A stretch of 64,000 nt of DNA from Bradyrhizobium sp. AZCC 1610 (GTDB lineage Bacteria > Pseudomonadota > Alphaproteobacteria > Rhizobiales > Xanthobacteraceae): the NCBI RefSeq assembly GCF_036924515.1, contig NZ_JAZHRR010000001.1:2079001-2143000 (forward strand). The letters run 5' to 3'. Shown in pieces: positions 36,494 through 46,286 of this stretch. The position numbers and the translations under genes are program-made. The notes under the pieces were generated by a model. The model ran no database searches and was not told where the DNA came from. It worked only from the letters and a program-made list of their open reading frames with translations. Position 1 is the first letter of the stretch; every line of letters starts with the position of its first letter.

Positions 36494-38224
36494 CTATTTC
36501 TTTTTCAGAACGCTTTGCGGATTGAGGTTGCCGATGCGGCCGCTCTCGGAACCGGCCGCCGGATCGATCACGGCGTTGATGAGCGTCGGCTTACCGGAAT
36601 CCATCGCTGCGTTGACGGCGCGCTTGAGCTCGTCGGGCGAGGTGGCGTTGATGCCGACGCCGCCGAACGCTTCCATCATCTTGTCGTAGCGCGAGCCCTT
36701 GACGAACACCGTCGTCGCCGGATCCGAACCGCCCGAATTGACGTCGGTGCCGCGATAGATGCCGTCATTGTTGAAGATGACGATGCAGACCGGAAGCTGG
36801 TAGCGGCAGATGGTCTCGATCTCCATGCCGGAGAAACCGAAGGCCGAGTCGCCCTCGATCGCGAGCACCGGCTTGCCGGTCTCGACGGCGGCTGCGATCG
36901 AATAGCCCATGCCGATGCCCATCACGCCCCAGGTGCCGACGTCGAGCCGCTTGCGCGGCTTGTACATGTCGATGACGCCGCGGGCGAGGTCGAGCGTATT
37001 GGCGCCTTCGTTGACCAGGATGGCGTCGGGCCGCTCCTTGATGATGGTGCGCAGTGCGCCGAGCGCGCCGTGATAATCCATCGGCGAGGCGTTGCTCATC
37101 AGCTTCGGCGCCATCTTGGCGACGTTGTCGTCACGCTTCTTGTTGACGGTGTTGACCCAGTCGGCGGGTGCTGCCGGCCAGCTGCCGCCCATGCCCTCGA
37201 GCAGCGCGGAGACGCAGGAGCCGACATCGCCGACCACCGGGGCCACGATCTCGACGTTGGAATCCATTTCCTTCGGCTCGATATCGATCTGGATGAATTT
37301 CTTCGGCGCATCGCCCCAGGTCTTGCCCTTGCCGTGCGACAGCAGCCAGTTGAGGCGGGCGCCGATCAGCATCACGACGTCGGCGTCCTTCAGCACCGTC
37401 GAGCGCGCCGCACCGGCCGACTGCGCATGCGTGTCGGGCAACAGGCCCTTGGCCATGCTCATCTGGAGGAACGGTACGCCAGTCTTTTCGACGAAGGCGC
37501 GGATCTCGTCGTCGGCCTGTGCATAGGCTGCGCCCTTGCCGAGGATGATGAGGGGGCGCTTGGCACCCTTGAGCACGTCGAGCGCGCGCTTGACGGCTGA
37601 CGGGGCAGGGATCTGGGCGGGCGCTGCGTCGATCACCTTCACCAGCGACTTCGCGCCGGCAGCCGCGTCCATCACCTGGCCGAAAAGTTTTGCGGGCAGG
37701 TCGAGATAAACGCCGCCCGGGCGGCCAGAGACGGCGGCACGGATCGCGCGCGCCAGGCCAATGCCGATGTCGGCGGCGTGCAGGACGCGGAAGGCCGCCT
37801 TGCAGAGCGGCTTGGCGATCGCAAGCTGGTCCATTTCTTCATAGTCGCCCTGCTGCAGGTCGACGATCTCGCGTTCGGAGGAGCCCGAAATCAGGATCAT
37901 CGGGAAGCAGTTGGTGGTGGCGTGGGCCAGCGCCGTGAGGCCATTGAGGAAGCCCGGCGCGGACACGGTGAGACAGACGCCGGGCTTCTTGGTCAAAAAG
38001 CCGGCAATGGAGGCGGCGTAGCCGGCATTCTGCTCGTGGCGGAACGAGAGCACGCGAATGCCCTCGGCCTGCATCATGCGTCCAAGATCCGTGATCGGGA
38101 TGCCCGGCACACCATAGATGGTGTTGATGCCGTTGAGCTTGAGCGCATCGATGACGAGATGAAAGCCATCCGTCAGCTCTTGCTCGATGCCCGGTGCTTC
38201 GGACTTGGTCGCGGTATTCAGCAT
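36494..38224 (-). CDS. oxc: oxalyl-CoA decarboxylase
   Basis: A 576-residue ThDP enzyme that converts oxalyl-CoA to formyl-CoA and CO2. ATG 38224 is preferred, because AGGGAG lies nine bases upstream; ATG 38233 touches that site. The catalytic ThDP glutamate is Glu64 in [11 protein letters not shown]. The ThDP/Mg motif is [16 protein letters not shown] to FNNDGIYRG near residue 450-480. The ADP-activator and CoA-binding regions are in place and length matches the 565-580 family range. It is flanked by the regulator gene (65 bases) and frc (63 bases), all minus strand, giving a gntR-oxc-frc operon. Confidence 0.95.
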   Translation of the reverse strand: MLNTATKSEAPGIEQELTDGFHLVIDALKLNGINTIYGVPGIPITDLGRMMQAEGIRVLSFRHEQNAGYAASIAGFLTKKPGVCLTVSAPGFLNGLTALAHATTNCFPMILISGSSEREIVDLQQGDYEEMDQLAIAKPLCKAAFRVLHAADIGIGLARAIRAAVSGRPGGVYLDLPAKLFGQVMDAAAGAKSLVKVIDAAPAQIPAPSAVKRALDVLKGAKRPLIILGKGAAYAQADDEIRAFVEKTGVPFLQMSMAKGLLPDTHAQSAGAARSTVLKDADVVMLIGARLNWLLSHGKGKTWGDAPKKFIQIDIEPKEMDSNVEIVAPVVGDVGSCVSALLEGMGGSWPAAPADWVNTVNKKRDDNVAKMAPKLMSNASPMDYHGALGALRTIIKERPDAILVNEGANTLDLARGVIDMYKPRKRLDVGTWGVMGIGMGYSIAAAVETGKPVLAIEGDSAFGFSGMEIETICRYQLPVCIVIFNNDGIYRGTDVNSGGSDPATTVFVKGSRYDKMMEAFGGVGINATSPDELKRAVNAAMDSGKPTLINAVIDPAAGSESGRIGNLNPQSVLKKK

Positions 38225-38289
38225 GGGCTTCATCTCCCTGATCGTTTGTTTCGGACGATTTTTCGTCGTCTTCTGCTGCGAAGTTACGT

Positions 38290-39021
38290 CTAGCTAAACA
38301 GTTCCTGCCCGTGAGCCTCGACGTAGGCGGCAAGGCCCAGCGTGTGGTCGCGTGCGCGTTTCTCGGCGAGTTCGGTGTCGCGTGCTTCCAGCGCTTCGAT
38401 GATGCCCAGATGCTCGGGCAGCGAGGTCGCGGTGCGATCTTTCCGCCCGATGGTCAGTTGCCGGTAGCCGCGCACGTGCAGCAGGATATCGTTGGTCATG
38501 TCGACCAGCACCGGCGACTCCGACAGCGAGATCAGCGCCTGATGGAACGCTATATTGGCCTTGGAGTATTCCTCGACATGATCCTGCGGCAGCCGGTCCT
38601 TGCTAAAATCCTTGAAGAAATCGCGCAGTGCCGTGATGTCCTTCTTGCGTGCGGTGGTCGTGATCAGGCGTGCGGCCATGCTCTCGAGCGCGGCCCAGGC
38701 GCGGATCATGTCGACGATCTCGGTCTTGGTGCGGCGGACCACAATGATGCCGCGACGCGGCACGGTTTTGACGAAGCCATCCTGTTCCAGCATCGCTATG
38801 GCTTCGCGAATAGGGGTGCGGCTGACGCCGAGGCGTTCGGACAGCGCGCGCTCGTCGAGCATCACCTGCTCGGGCGTCGCATAGATGTCCATCTTGAGAA
38901 TGGCTTCCTTCAAGGCCTCGTAGGCCTTGTTCTTGAAGCTCGTCTCGGGCGCAATCCGGACGATTGTAATATCAGCCTCAGCCATGACAGGCGGCGCCTT
39001 GGTTTGTTTACGTGCGGGCAC
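38290..39021 (-). CDS. GntR/FCD-family regulator, probable oxalate-regulon repressor
   Basis: A 243-residue protein from GTG 39021, with GGGAGGAGACGAGTC just upstream; ATG 38985 would lose the site. The winged helix spans about residues 30-95 ([54 protein letters not shown]). The FCD effector domain follows, with metal-binding-type histidines ([42 protein letters not shown]). FCD regulators usually bind organic acids. It is first in the oxc-frc operon and its own promoter carries the palindrome (site e), so autoregulation is expected. It is the best candidate to bind all six sites. Confidence 0.9.
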   Translation of the reverse strand: MPARKQTKAPPVMAEADITIVRIAPETSFKNKAYEALKEAILKMDIYATPEQVMLDERALSERLGVSRTPIREAIAMLEQDGFVKTVPRRGIIVVRRTKTEIVDMIRAWAALESMAARLITTTARKKDITALRDFFKDFSKDRLPQDHVEEYSKANIAFHQALISLSESPVLVDMTNDILLHVRGYRQLTIGRKDRTATSLPEHLGIIEALEARDTELAEKRARDHTLGLAAYVEAHGQELFS

Positions 39022-39082
39022 GACTCGTCTCCTCCCTGTTTTTGGAGACGTCTTCTTAGCAGAAGAAACACCCGAATATTTT

Positions 39083-39099
39083 TGGCATACCAAATACCA
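39083..39099 (-). promoter_or_regulatory. oxalate-regulon operator, site e (gntR-oxc-frc)
   Basis: TGGCATACCAAATACCA, consensus in both half-sites. TTGACA on the minus strand (39103-39108) lies three bases before it. It is 61 bases from the regulator start. Confidence 0.8.
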
Positions 39100-39163
39100 G
39101 GATGTCAAGATGCCCGTGTTTTCGATGTTTCTGCGCGATAGTTTGTCTTGACAATCTGATCTC

Positions 39164-39180
39164 TGGCATACCAAATGCCA
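39164..39180 (+). promoter_or_regulatory. oxalate-regulon operator, site f (acyl-CoA synthetase)
   Basis: TGGCATACCAAATGCCA, the most symmetrical copy. On the plus strand TTGACA (39148-39153) lies ten bases before it, so here the palindrome covers the -10 region. It is 25 bases from the ATG at 39206. Confidence 0.8.
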
Positions 39181-39205
39181 TAAAACTAGCCCCAGGAGGA
39201 AGCCT

Positions 39206-41372
39206 ATGTCAAATTCTGCAGATGCGGCCCGCAAGATCGCCGAGCCCAGCGCCCACCAGGCTGTCCGCCGGGTGCTCGATATGGTGAAAGCCGAGAAGCG
39301 CACCAGTCTGACCGCGCCGGAAGGCAAACTGGTGTGCGACGCCTACGGCATCCCGGTTCCGCAGGAAGGCGTGGCGAAGTCCGCCGCCGAGGCCGCCAAG
39401 CTCGCGTCCGCCATGGGTTTCCCGGTGGTGATGAAAATCGTCTCGCCGGACATTCTCCACAAGACCGAAGCCGGCGGCGTCGTGGTCGCGCGTCAAAACC
39501 GCGGCCGATGCGGAAAAGACCTACGAGACCATCCTCGCCAACGCCAGGAAGTATAAGGCTGACGCCAAGATCGAGGGCATCCAGGTCCAGCAGATGCTGG
39601 CCGGCGGCACCGAGGTCATCGTCGGCTCCATCACCGACGGCTCGTTCGGCAAGCTGGTGGCGTTCGGCCTCGGCGGCGTGCTGGTCGAAGTGTTGAAGGA
39701 CATCACCTTCCGCCTCGCGCCCGCCACCAAGGACGATGCCCTGTCGATGCTCGACGGCATCCAGGCCCATGACATGCTCAAGGGCGTGCGCGGCGGCGAT
39801 CCGGTCTCTCGCGATGCGCTGGCCGACATCATCGTCAAGGTGTCGCAGCTCGTCAGCGATTTCCCCGAAATCGTCGAACTCGATCTCAACCCGGTGTTCG
39901 CCACCAAGAAGGACGCGATTGCCGCCGACGTCCGCATCGTCGTCGACTTCGACTACAAGCCGCGCCCGGCGCCGCGCCCGACCGATGAAATCGTCGCAGC
40001 AATGAACCGCATCATGCAGCCGGTGGGCGTGGCCGTGATCGGCGCCTCCGCCGAGGACGGCAAGATCGGCAACTCCGTGATGAAGAACCTGATCAACGGC
40101 GGCTACAAGGGCGAGATCTATCCGATCCATCCCAAGGCCGCAGAAATCCTGGGCTACAAGGCTTACAAGAGCGTCAAGGACGTCCCCGGCGTGATCGACA
40201 CGGCGGTGTTCGCGATCCCCGCGAAGTTCGTTGCAGGCGCGCTGGTCGAATGCGGCGAAAAGAAAATTCCAGGCGCGGTTCTGATTCCGTCGGGCTTTGC
40301 CGAAGCGGGTGCCCCCGAATTGCAGGCCGAGATCGTCGAAGTCGGCAAGAAGTACAACATCCGCCTGATGGGGCCGAACATCTACGGCTTCTATTATACG
40401 CCCGCCAATCTCTGCGCCACGTTCTGCACCGCCTACGACGTCAAGGGTTCGGCGGCGCTGTCGTCGCAGTCCGGCGGCATCGGCATGGCGATCATCGGCT
40501 TCTCGCGCTCGGCCAAGATGGGCGTCTCCGCGATCGTCGGCCTCGGCAACAAGTCCGACATCGACGAGGACGATCTGCTCGCCTTCTTCGAGCAGGATCC
40601 GAACACCGCGATCATCGCGCAGCACTGCGAAGACTTAAAGGACGGCCGCGCCTTTGCGGAAGCCGCCAAGCGCGTCTCCAAGAAGAAGCCGGTGGTGGTG
40701 CTGAAGGCGGGCCGCACATCGGCCGGTGCGAAGGCTGCCTCGTCGCATACCGGCGCGCTCGCCGGCAATGACAAGATCTACGAAGACGTATTCGCTCAGT
40801 CCGGCGTGATCCGTGCCCGGTCCTTGCGGCAATTGCTCGAATTCGCCCGCGGCGTGCCGGTGCTGCCGACGCCGAAGGGCGAGAACATCCTGATCATCAC
40901 CGGTGCGGGCGGTTCGGGCGTGCTGCTCTCGGACTCGGTTGTGGATAACGGCCTGTCGCTGATGACGATGCCGCCGGATCTTGACGCCGCGTTCCGCAAA
41001 TTCATCCCGCCGTTCGGTGCGGCCGGAAATCCTGTGGATATCACCGGCGGCGAGCCGCCGATCACCTACGTCAACACCGTGAAGCTCGGCCTGTCGGACG
41101 AGCGGATCCATTCGCTGATCCTCGGCTACTGGCACACCATCGTGACGCCGCCGATGGTATTCGCCCGCAACATGGTCGAGGTGAAGAAGGAGATGGAGGC
41201 CAAGGGTTTCGTCAAACCGATCGTTGCCTCGCTCGCCGGCGACGTCGAGGTCGAGGAAGCCGCCGAGTATCTCTACCAGAACGGCATCCCGGCCTATGCC
41301 TATTCGACCGAACTGCCGGTCGAGGTGCTGGGCGCCAAGTACAAGTGGGCGCGCGGCGCGGGCCTGCTCTGA
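39206..41372 (+). pseudogene. NDP-forming acyl-CoA synthetase gene with one-base frameshift
   Basis: The first 96 codons (ATG 39206, site CAGGAGGAAGC) read the start of an ATP-grasp domain (EGKLVCDAYGIPVP, GFPVVMKIVSPDILHKTEAGG). Near 39488-39494 the frame shifts by one extra base (GTCGCGCGTC where GTCGGCGTC would give VGVKTAADAEKT). It then continues without a break to 41372 as the rest of the ATP-grasp, CoA-binding and ligase domains (VAVIGASAEDGKIGNSVMKN, SSQSGGIGMAI, SSHTGALAGND). Rejoined, it is about 722 residues, the length of fused acetyl-CoA synthetase (ADP-forming) proteins. In isolation the pieces occupy 39206-39556 and about 39490-41372. It is either a fresh mutation or a sequencing error. 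Operator f places it in the oxalate regulon. Confidence 0.8.
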
Positions 41373-41384
41373 GTTAGACGATCG

Positions 41385-41420
41385 ATGCCGCTTCGGTTCG
41401 CCGAAGCGGCATTTTCTTTT
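41385..41420 (+). terminator. intrinsic terminator after the acyl-CoA synthetase gene
   Basis: A 12-base perfect inverted repeat ATGCCGCTTCGG / CCGAAGCGGCAT with a TTCG loop, then TTTCTTTT. It begins 13 bases after the stop. The preserved terminator and promoter suggest the unit is still transcribed. Confidence 0.85.
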
Positions 41421-41493
41421 GACGCTCGACAAGAAGCGAAATTGCCAGGAATTCAGCGGCTCACGGTCTGATACCCGATAGAGGCAGGTCGCG

Positions 41494-42345
41494 ATGAAGC
41501 GAAACGTGATCCGGCGCAAACCGGTCGAGCCGAAATCCGGCGCCGACAATGATTCCGATCCCAGGGATGGCGGCGTCCAGTCGGTTGACCGCGCGCTCTC
41601 CATCATCGAAGTGCTGGCCGAAGACGACGAGGGCTATCGGCTGACCGATCTCGCGGTTCGCACGGGGTTGTCGACCTCGACCGTGCACCGCCTGCTGGCG
41701 ACGCTGGAGAAGCGCCGCTTCGTTCAGTTCGACCGTACCGAATCAAAATGGCATGTCGGCGCGCAGAGCTTTGCGGTCGGTGCGACCTTCACCCGCCGCC
41801 GCAACTTCACGGCGCAGGCGATGCCTTATTTGCGCAAGCTGCGGGATCTTACCCGCGAAACCGCCAATCTCGCCGTGGTCGACGACGAATCCATCATCGT
41901 CCTGACCCGCATGGAAAGCCGCGAGATCATGCGCTCGCTGACCAAGGTCGGGGGCCGCGTCGCCATGGTCGCTTCCGGCGTCGGCAAGGCCGTGCTCGCC
42001 ACCTATTCCGATGCGGACGTCAACGCGATCATCTGCCGCCAGGGCATGCCGCGCCTGACGGAGAAGTCGATCGTGCGGCCGGGCGAGCTGTTCCGGGAGC
42101 TCGAGGCGATCCGGCGCCAGGGCTATGCGGTCGACGATGAGGAGGCGCGCATGGGGCTGCGCTGCGTCGCCGCCGTCGTCTACAGCGACTGCAGCGAGCC
42201 GCTGGCGGCGATTTCCGTCTCCGGCATGACCTCGCGCGTCACCGAGGAGCGTGTGCCCGAGCTCGGAAAAATCGTGCGCGACGTCGCGGCGGAGCTGACG
42301 GTTGCGCTCGGTGGCGTGATGCCAGAGGCGAAATCGCTCACATGA
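41494..42345 (+). CDS. IclR-family transcription regulator
   Basis: A 283-residue protein with an N-terminal helix-turn-helix (VDRALSIIEVLAEDDEGYRL, TDLAVRTGLSTSTVHRLLAT) and the IclR effector domain (ANLAVVDDESIIVLTRMES, ASGVGKAVLATYSD, GYAVDDEEARMGLRCVAAVV). IclR proteins control degradation of aromatics, glyoxylate and related acids. It lies directly after the oxalate regulon but behind a terminator and without the 17-bp palindrome. A role in oxalate or glyoxylate control is possible but not shown. It has a short arginine-rich N-terminal extension. Confidence 0.9.
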   Translation: MKRNVIRRKPVEPKSGADNDSDPRDGGVQSVDRALSIIEVLAEDDEGYRLTDLAVRTGLSTSTVHRLLATLEKRRFVQFDRTESKWHVGAQSFAVGATFTRRRNFTAQAMPYLRKLRDLTRETANLAVVDDESIIVLTRMESREIMRSLTKVGGRVAMVASGVGKAVLATYSDADVNAIICRQGMPRLTEKSIVRPGELFRELEAIRRQGYAVDDEEARMGLRCVAAVVYSDCSEPLAAISVSGMTSRVTEERVPELGKIVRDVAAELTVALGGVMPEAKSLT

Positions 42346-42391
42346 AGAGCGTCGGTCTCGGATCTTCGCTGTACTCGAATGGTGAGCGCTG

Positions 42392-42652
42392 TCAGCGCCT
42401 GCCGACTCGATTGACGGGACCGCCACGATTCATCGGTGTTCCACGCCGGACTCCGACACCTACGGCGCCGACGCCGGGGGTCACCACCACGGCTCGCGCG
42501 ACAGGCCGCGGCCGCAGCACCACGCCGGGCCTTACGATGCACCCGGCAGGATACGAAACGTATTGGCAGTAAACTACGGCACTGGCCTGCTCGGTACTTG
42601 CGGCCATGAACCCAGCTATCAGCAGCGCCGACAACGTGATCGAAAGCTTCAT
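42392..42652 (-). CDS. small secreted glycine/valine-rich protein
   Basis: An 86-residue protein from ATG 42652 (site GAAGGACGCC); ATG 42688 also has GGAGG and would add 12 residues before the signal peptide. The signal peptide ends near QASA-V. The mature part starts VVYCQYVSYPAGCIVRPGVV (two cysteines) and ends in a repetitive arginine/glycine tail (GVGVRRGTPMNRGGPVNRVG). Similar short periplasmic or surface proteins are common in Bradyrhizobium, function unknown. It converges with the IclR gene. Confidence 0.55.
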   Translation of the reverse strand: MKLSITLSALLIAGFMAASTEQASAVVYCQYVSYPAGCIVRPGVVLRPRPVARAVVVTPGVGAVGVGVRRGTPMNRGGPVNRVGRR

Positions 42653-43012
42653 TTGGCGTCCTTCGAGATATCTCGTCGTCCGTTTCATGGATGGCCTCCA
42701 TTTTTGCGGCCTGCATCCGCAAATCCCGACGGTGCAGAACTTCGCACCTTCGCCGAAGCTACAGTCCATGCGCGCGGAGGGCTATGCAAAATACGACAAA
42801 CTAACCTGGGAGGGAATCGCCGCAGCGAATAAGCGGCAGCGTGACTGCCCTAACTGATTTGGCATTGTGGGCTTCCAAGCGGTTTGGAGAAAGCCTACCA
42901 TCGCGTTAGGTGAAAATTTGTTGAGGGCATCACTGACTCCGACAGCTTTGACCAGATGATGCACCGATCGGATGTCCCTGACGAGATAACTCACCGAGAT
43001 CGTGGGGGGCTG

Positions 43013-44271
43013 ATGCTGTTCCGTTTGTTCTCCATCTCCGGAGCCGCGCTGGCTTTCGTTTGTGCCGCAAGCGTGTTTGCCACGACGGTCGCGGCAGAAG
43101 ATGCAACCACGGATATCGGCACGCTCGACAGGGAGAGCGCCGATAAGGCGTTCCCCACCAAGCCGTCTTACTCGCCGTATGCGGGGCGCAATTTCCCGAC
43201 ACGGCCCTACTTCGGCGACACGCACACGCACACATCGTTCTCAATGGACGCTGGTGCGTTCGGTGCTCGGCTCGGCCCAAAGGACGCGTATCGCTTTGGC
43301 AAGGGCGAGGAAGTTATCGCATCCAGCGGACAACGCGCGAAACTTTCGCGTCCGCTGGATTTCATGGTGGTGACGGACCATTCGGACGGCATGGGCTTTT
43401 TCCCGCAACTGATCGGGGGCGATCCCGGCCTGCTGGCGACGCCGCAGGGCCGGAAGTGGTACGACGAGATCAATTCCGGCAAGGGCGCGCAGGCCGCCAT
43501 CGATATCATTACCAGCTTCGGCAAGGGGCAAATGCCCAAGGGCTTCCCGACGCCGGGGACGCCGGCCTATCGCAGCGCCTGGCGCGAAACGATCAAGGCG
43601 GCGGAAGAAGCCAATGAACCCGGCCGCTTCACTGCTTTCATCGGCTATGAGTGGACCTCGAACGCTGGCGGCAACAACCTTCATCGAAATATCATTTGGC
43701 GCGACAACGGAGCCAAGGCGAGTCTCATCGAACCTTTCACCACGCTGCCGCCGTTGGGCAGCCCAAATCCTCGCGACCTCTGGAAGTGGATGGCGATGGT
43801 TGAGGAAAAAACCGGCGCGGAGATTTGAACAACGCGCCAAACGGAAAGTCGCCTTCATTCCTTGTCGCCGCCTTGAAGGATCCGATCGGCGCAAACCTGG
43901 ACCGGATCCAGGTCATCAAGGGCTGGGTCGGAAAGGACGGCCAGACGCAAGAGCGAATTTACGACGTCGCGGTATCCGGAGGCCGCAAGATCGATGCCGA
44001 CGGCCGCAGCAGAACAGCCGTCGGCAACACGGTCGATGTCGCCAACGCGACATGGACCAACACGATCGGCGCGGGCGAGATGATCACGGTCTGGAAGGAT
44101 CCCGACTTCGATCCGGCGCTGCGCGCCTTCTACTATGTGCGCGTGATCGAAATTCCGACGCCGCGCTGGACGGCCTATGACGCAAAATACTTCGGTATCA
44201 AAATGCCGGCTGAAGCCGCGATGACGACCACCGAACGCGCTTATACTTCGCCGATATGGTACACGCCTTGA
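43013..44271 (+). pseudogene. DUF3604 protein gene with internal deletion
   Basis: The first part (ATG 43013 to TGA 43828) has a signal peptide and the DUF3604 N-terminal half (RPYFGDTHTHTSFSMDAGAF, FMVVTDHSDGMGFFPQLIGG, FIGYEWTSNAGGNNLHRNII). It ends abruptly at EEKTGAEI. The second part, in another frame (about 43828-44271), is the family's C-terminal end (NGKSPSFLVAALKDPIGANL to AYTSPIWYTP). Family members are about 600-700 residues, so roughly 200-250 codons in the middle are missing. The remaining ends match well, so the loss looks like one deletion. The downstream isomerase gene overlaps the end, as in intact clusters. Confidence 0.8.
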
Positions 44272-45131
44272 TTTCTCGGCTGCTGAGAGAGCCATTACTC
44301 CAGTTTCTCGCGCTTGGCGCGATGCTGTTCGGGCTCCACGGCTTGGTCGGCAAGCAAAGCGCGGAGGCGCCCGAGAAGATCGTGGTTTCCGCCTCGCGGA
44401 TCGCCAATCTCGGGGACGGATTCGCGCGGACGTGGCGACGGCCGCCGAGCGAGCAGGAACTGCAGGGCCTGATTGAAGACTACATCCGCGACGAGGTCTT
44501 CTATCGCGAGGGCAGGGCGGCCGGACTGGACCGCGACGACGCCGTCATTCGCCGCCGCGTGCGGCAGAAGATGGAATTTCTCGCCGAGGACATGTCCGTA
44601 CCAGAGCCGAATGATGAGCAGCTTGCGGCCTATCTCGCGTCCAATCCAGAGCGCTTCAGAGCCGACGACCATCTCACATTCCGTCACGTCTTCCTGAGTG
44701 CTACGCGACGCCAAAATACCATCGACAGCGATAGCAAGCAGGTTGCGAGCATCCTGGCTGGCGCCGACGCAGCTGTAGATGCGACGGCACTCGGCGATCC
44801 CTTCCTGCTTGGCGAGGAGTTTCGTGGCGTCTCGGCAACGAAGGTAATGAACCAATTTGGTGAAAGGTTTGCCAAGCGGATACTCGCTATGGAAGAGGGC
44901 CGCTGGCAGGGACCGGTTGCTTCGGGCTTTGGGCAGCATTTCGTCTTTATCAGCGAACGAGTGCCGGGCGGCCTGCCACCGCTCGATGATATCCGGCCAG
45001 CCGTCCGCCGGGAGTGGGCGAACACGCGACGCCTTGAGGCGGAACAGAAGCGTTATGCCTCGTTGCGGGGGCGTTACGAAATCGTGGTGGAGGCGCCTCG
45101 GGAAAAAGCGGCGGAGGCCGCCAGCCGATGA
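44256..45131 (+). CDS. PpiC/SurA-type peptidyl-prolyl isomerase
   Basis: A 291-residue protein with an N-terminal membrane anchor (LLQFLALGAMLFGLHGLV), a helical SurA-like part (ELQGLIEDYIRDEVFYREGR, RRVRQKMEFLAEDM) and a parvulin-like C-terminal half (LTFRHVFLSATRRQ, MEEGRWQGPVASGFGQHFVF). It is probably a periplasmic folding helper. It starts inside the end of the DUF3604 gene and overlaps the HupE-like gene by ATGA. The cluster DUF3604-isomerase-HupE recurs in other bacteria to my knowledge, so the isomerase may fold one of its neighbours. Confidence 0.8.
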   Translation: MVHALISRLLREPLLQFLALGAMLFGLHGLVGKQSAEAPEKIVVSASRIANLGDGFARTWRRPPSEQELQGLIEDYIRDEVFYREGRAAGLDRDDAVIRRRVRQKMEFLAEDMSVPEPNDEQLAAYLASNPERFRADDHLTFRHVFLSATRRQNTIDSDSKQVASILAGADAAVDATALGDPFLLGEEFRGVSATKVMNQFGERFAKRILAMEEGRWQGPVASGFGQHFVFISERVPGGLPPLDDIRPAVRREWANTRRLEAEQKRYASLRGRYEIVVEAPREKAAEAASR

Positions 45132-46150
45132 ATCGCTTCCGTTTTCTCTTTGCTGTTCTGACGGTGCTGCTGGCGCAGCCGGCGATCTCGGATGAACTGC
45201 GGCCGGGCTATCTTGAGGTGCGCCAGACCAGCCCCGACGCCTATAATCTGCTTTTCAAGATTCCCGCGCGGGGGGAGGACTTGCGGCTCGCGATCTACGT
45301 CAAACTGCCCGAGGGCACTCAAGATGTAGCGCCGCCGCGGGCGTCATTTAGCGAGGGGGCCTATGTCGAACGCCGCAGCATTCGGCGGGATGGAGGGCTC
45401 GCAGGGCAGGCCGTATCCATTGAGGGCCTGTCGGCCACATCGACTGATGTACTGGTTCGGATCGAAAGCCTTGCCGGCGCAGTACAGACCGAGCGGCTTT
45501 CCCCGACGAAGACGACGTTCATTGTTCAGGCCACGCCAGGCGCGGGCGAGGTGGCTGCAACTTATCTGCGCCTTGGCGTCGAACACATTCTGTTCGGCTT
45601 CGATCACCTGCTGTTTGTGCTGGCGCTGGTGATCCTCGTTCGAGGCTGGGCCCGCGTCGCCCTTACAGTGACGGCATTCACCATCGCGCACAGCATTACG
45701 CTTGCCGCGGCGACGCTCGGTTTCGTGAACGTGCCCGGTCCGCCTGTTGAAGCAACCATAGCGCTTAGCATTGTGCTTGTTTCGGTCGAGATTCTAAATG
45801 CGCGCCGCGGAAAGCCGAGTCTGACGACGCGTATGCCGTGGCTGGTCGCCTTCAGCTTTGGACTTTTGCACGGTTTCGGCTTCGCCGGGGCGCTGGCGGA
45901 GGTCGGATTACCTCAACATGCGATCCCCGTTGCGCTGCTGTTTTTCAATATTGGGGTGGAGGTCGGGCAGCTTATCTTTGTCGCCGCAGTCTTGTCGGCA
46001 ATTTCGCTATTGCGCTACACAGCGTCCCGACTATTGGAACCTGCGCCCTTACAGCGCGCACTTGACCGGCTCGATGTGACGGTCGGCTACGCCATAGGCG
46101 TCGTGGCGGCCTACTGGCTGGTTGAGCGAACGACCGCCTTCTTCGCATAG
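45128..46150 (+). CDS. HupE/UreJ-family membrane protein
   Basis: A 340-residue protein: signal peptide, a periplasmic beta part of about 150 residues, then six helices. The family mark is LRLGVEHILFGFDHLLFVLA near residue 150, with GFGFAGALAEVGLP later and several helix histidines (FTIAHSITLAAA, LLHGFGFAG). HupE/UreJ proteins are nickel or cobalt permeases in hydrogenase and urease operons, but long members with a periplasmic domain are of unknown role. There are no hydrogenase or urease genes here. It is coupled to the isomerase gene. Confidence 0.75.
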   Translation: MNRFRFLFAVLTVLLAQPAISDELRPGYLEVRQTSPDAYNLLFKIPARGEDLRLAIYVKLPEGTQDVAPPRASFSEGAYVERRSIRRDGGLAGQAVSIEGLSATSTDVLVRIESLAGAVQTERLSPTKTTFIVQATPGAGEVAATYLRLGVEHILFGFDHLLFVLALVILVRGWARVALTVTAFTIAHSITLAAATLGFVNVPGPPVEATIALSIVLVSVEILNARRGKPSLTTRMPWLVAFSFGLLHGFGFAGALAEVGLPQHAIPVALLFFNIGVEVGQLIFVAAVLSAISLLRYTASRLLEPAPLQRALDRLDVTVGYAIGVVAAYWLVERTTAFFA

Positions 46151-46286
46151 TTTGCGGTCCGTCATTGCCCGCCAAGGGAAATTAGCTCTGGCGGCGAGAG
46201 CCCCGACATCGCTATATCCATCCATCGCTGCCCACGGCGCGGCTTCGAGGGACGATGTCCTCCGATTCAACGATTGGGGAAAAGTC

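Noticed and set aside
36515..37600. A 361-codon plus-strand frame inside oxc
   Set aside because: Composition typical of antisense to high-GC coding sequence; oxc is certain on the minus strand.
39204..40625. A 470-codon antisense frame across the acyl-CoA synthetase gene
   Set aside because: Mirror frame of a high-GC gene with no family features; the plus strand carries the known domains.
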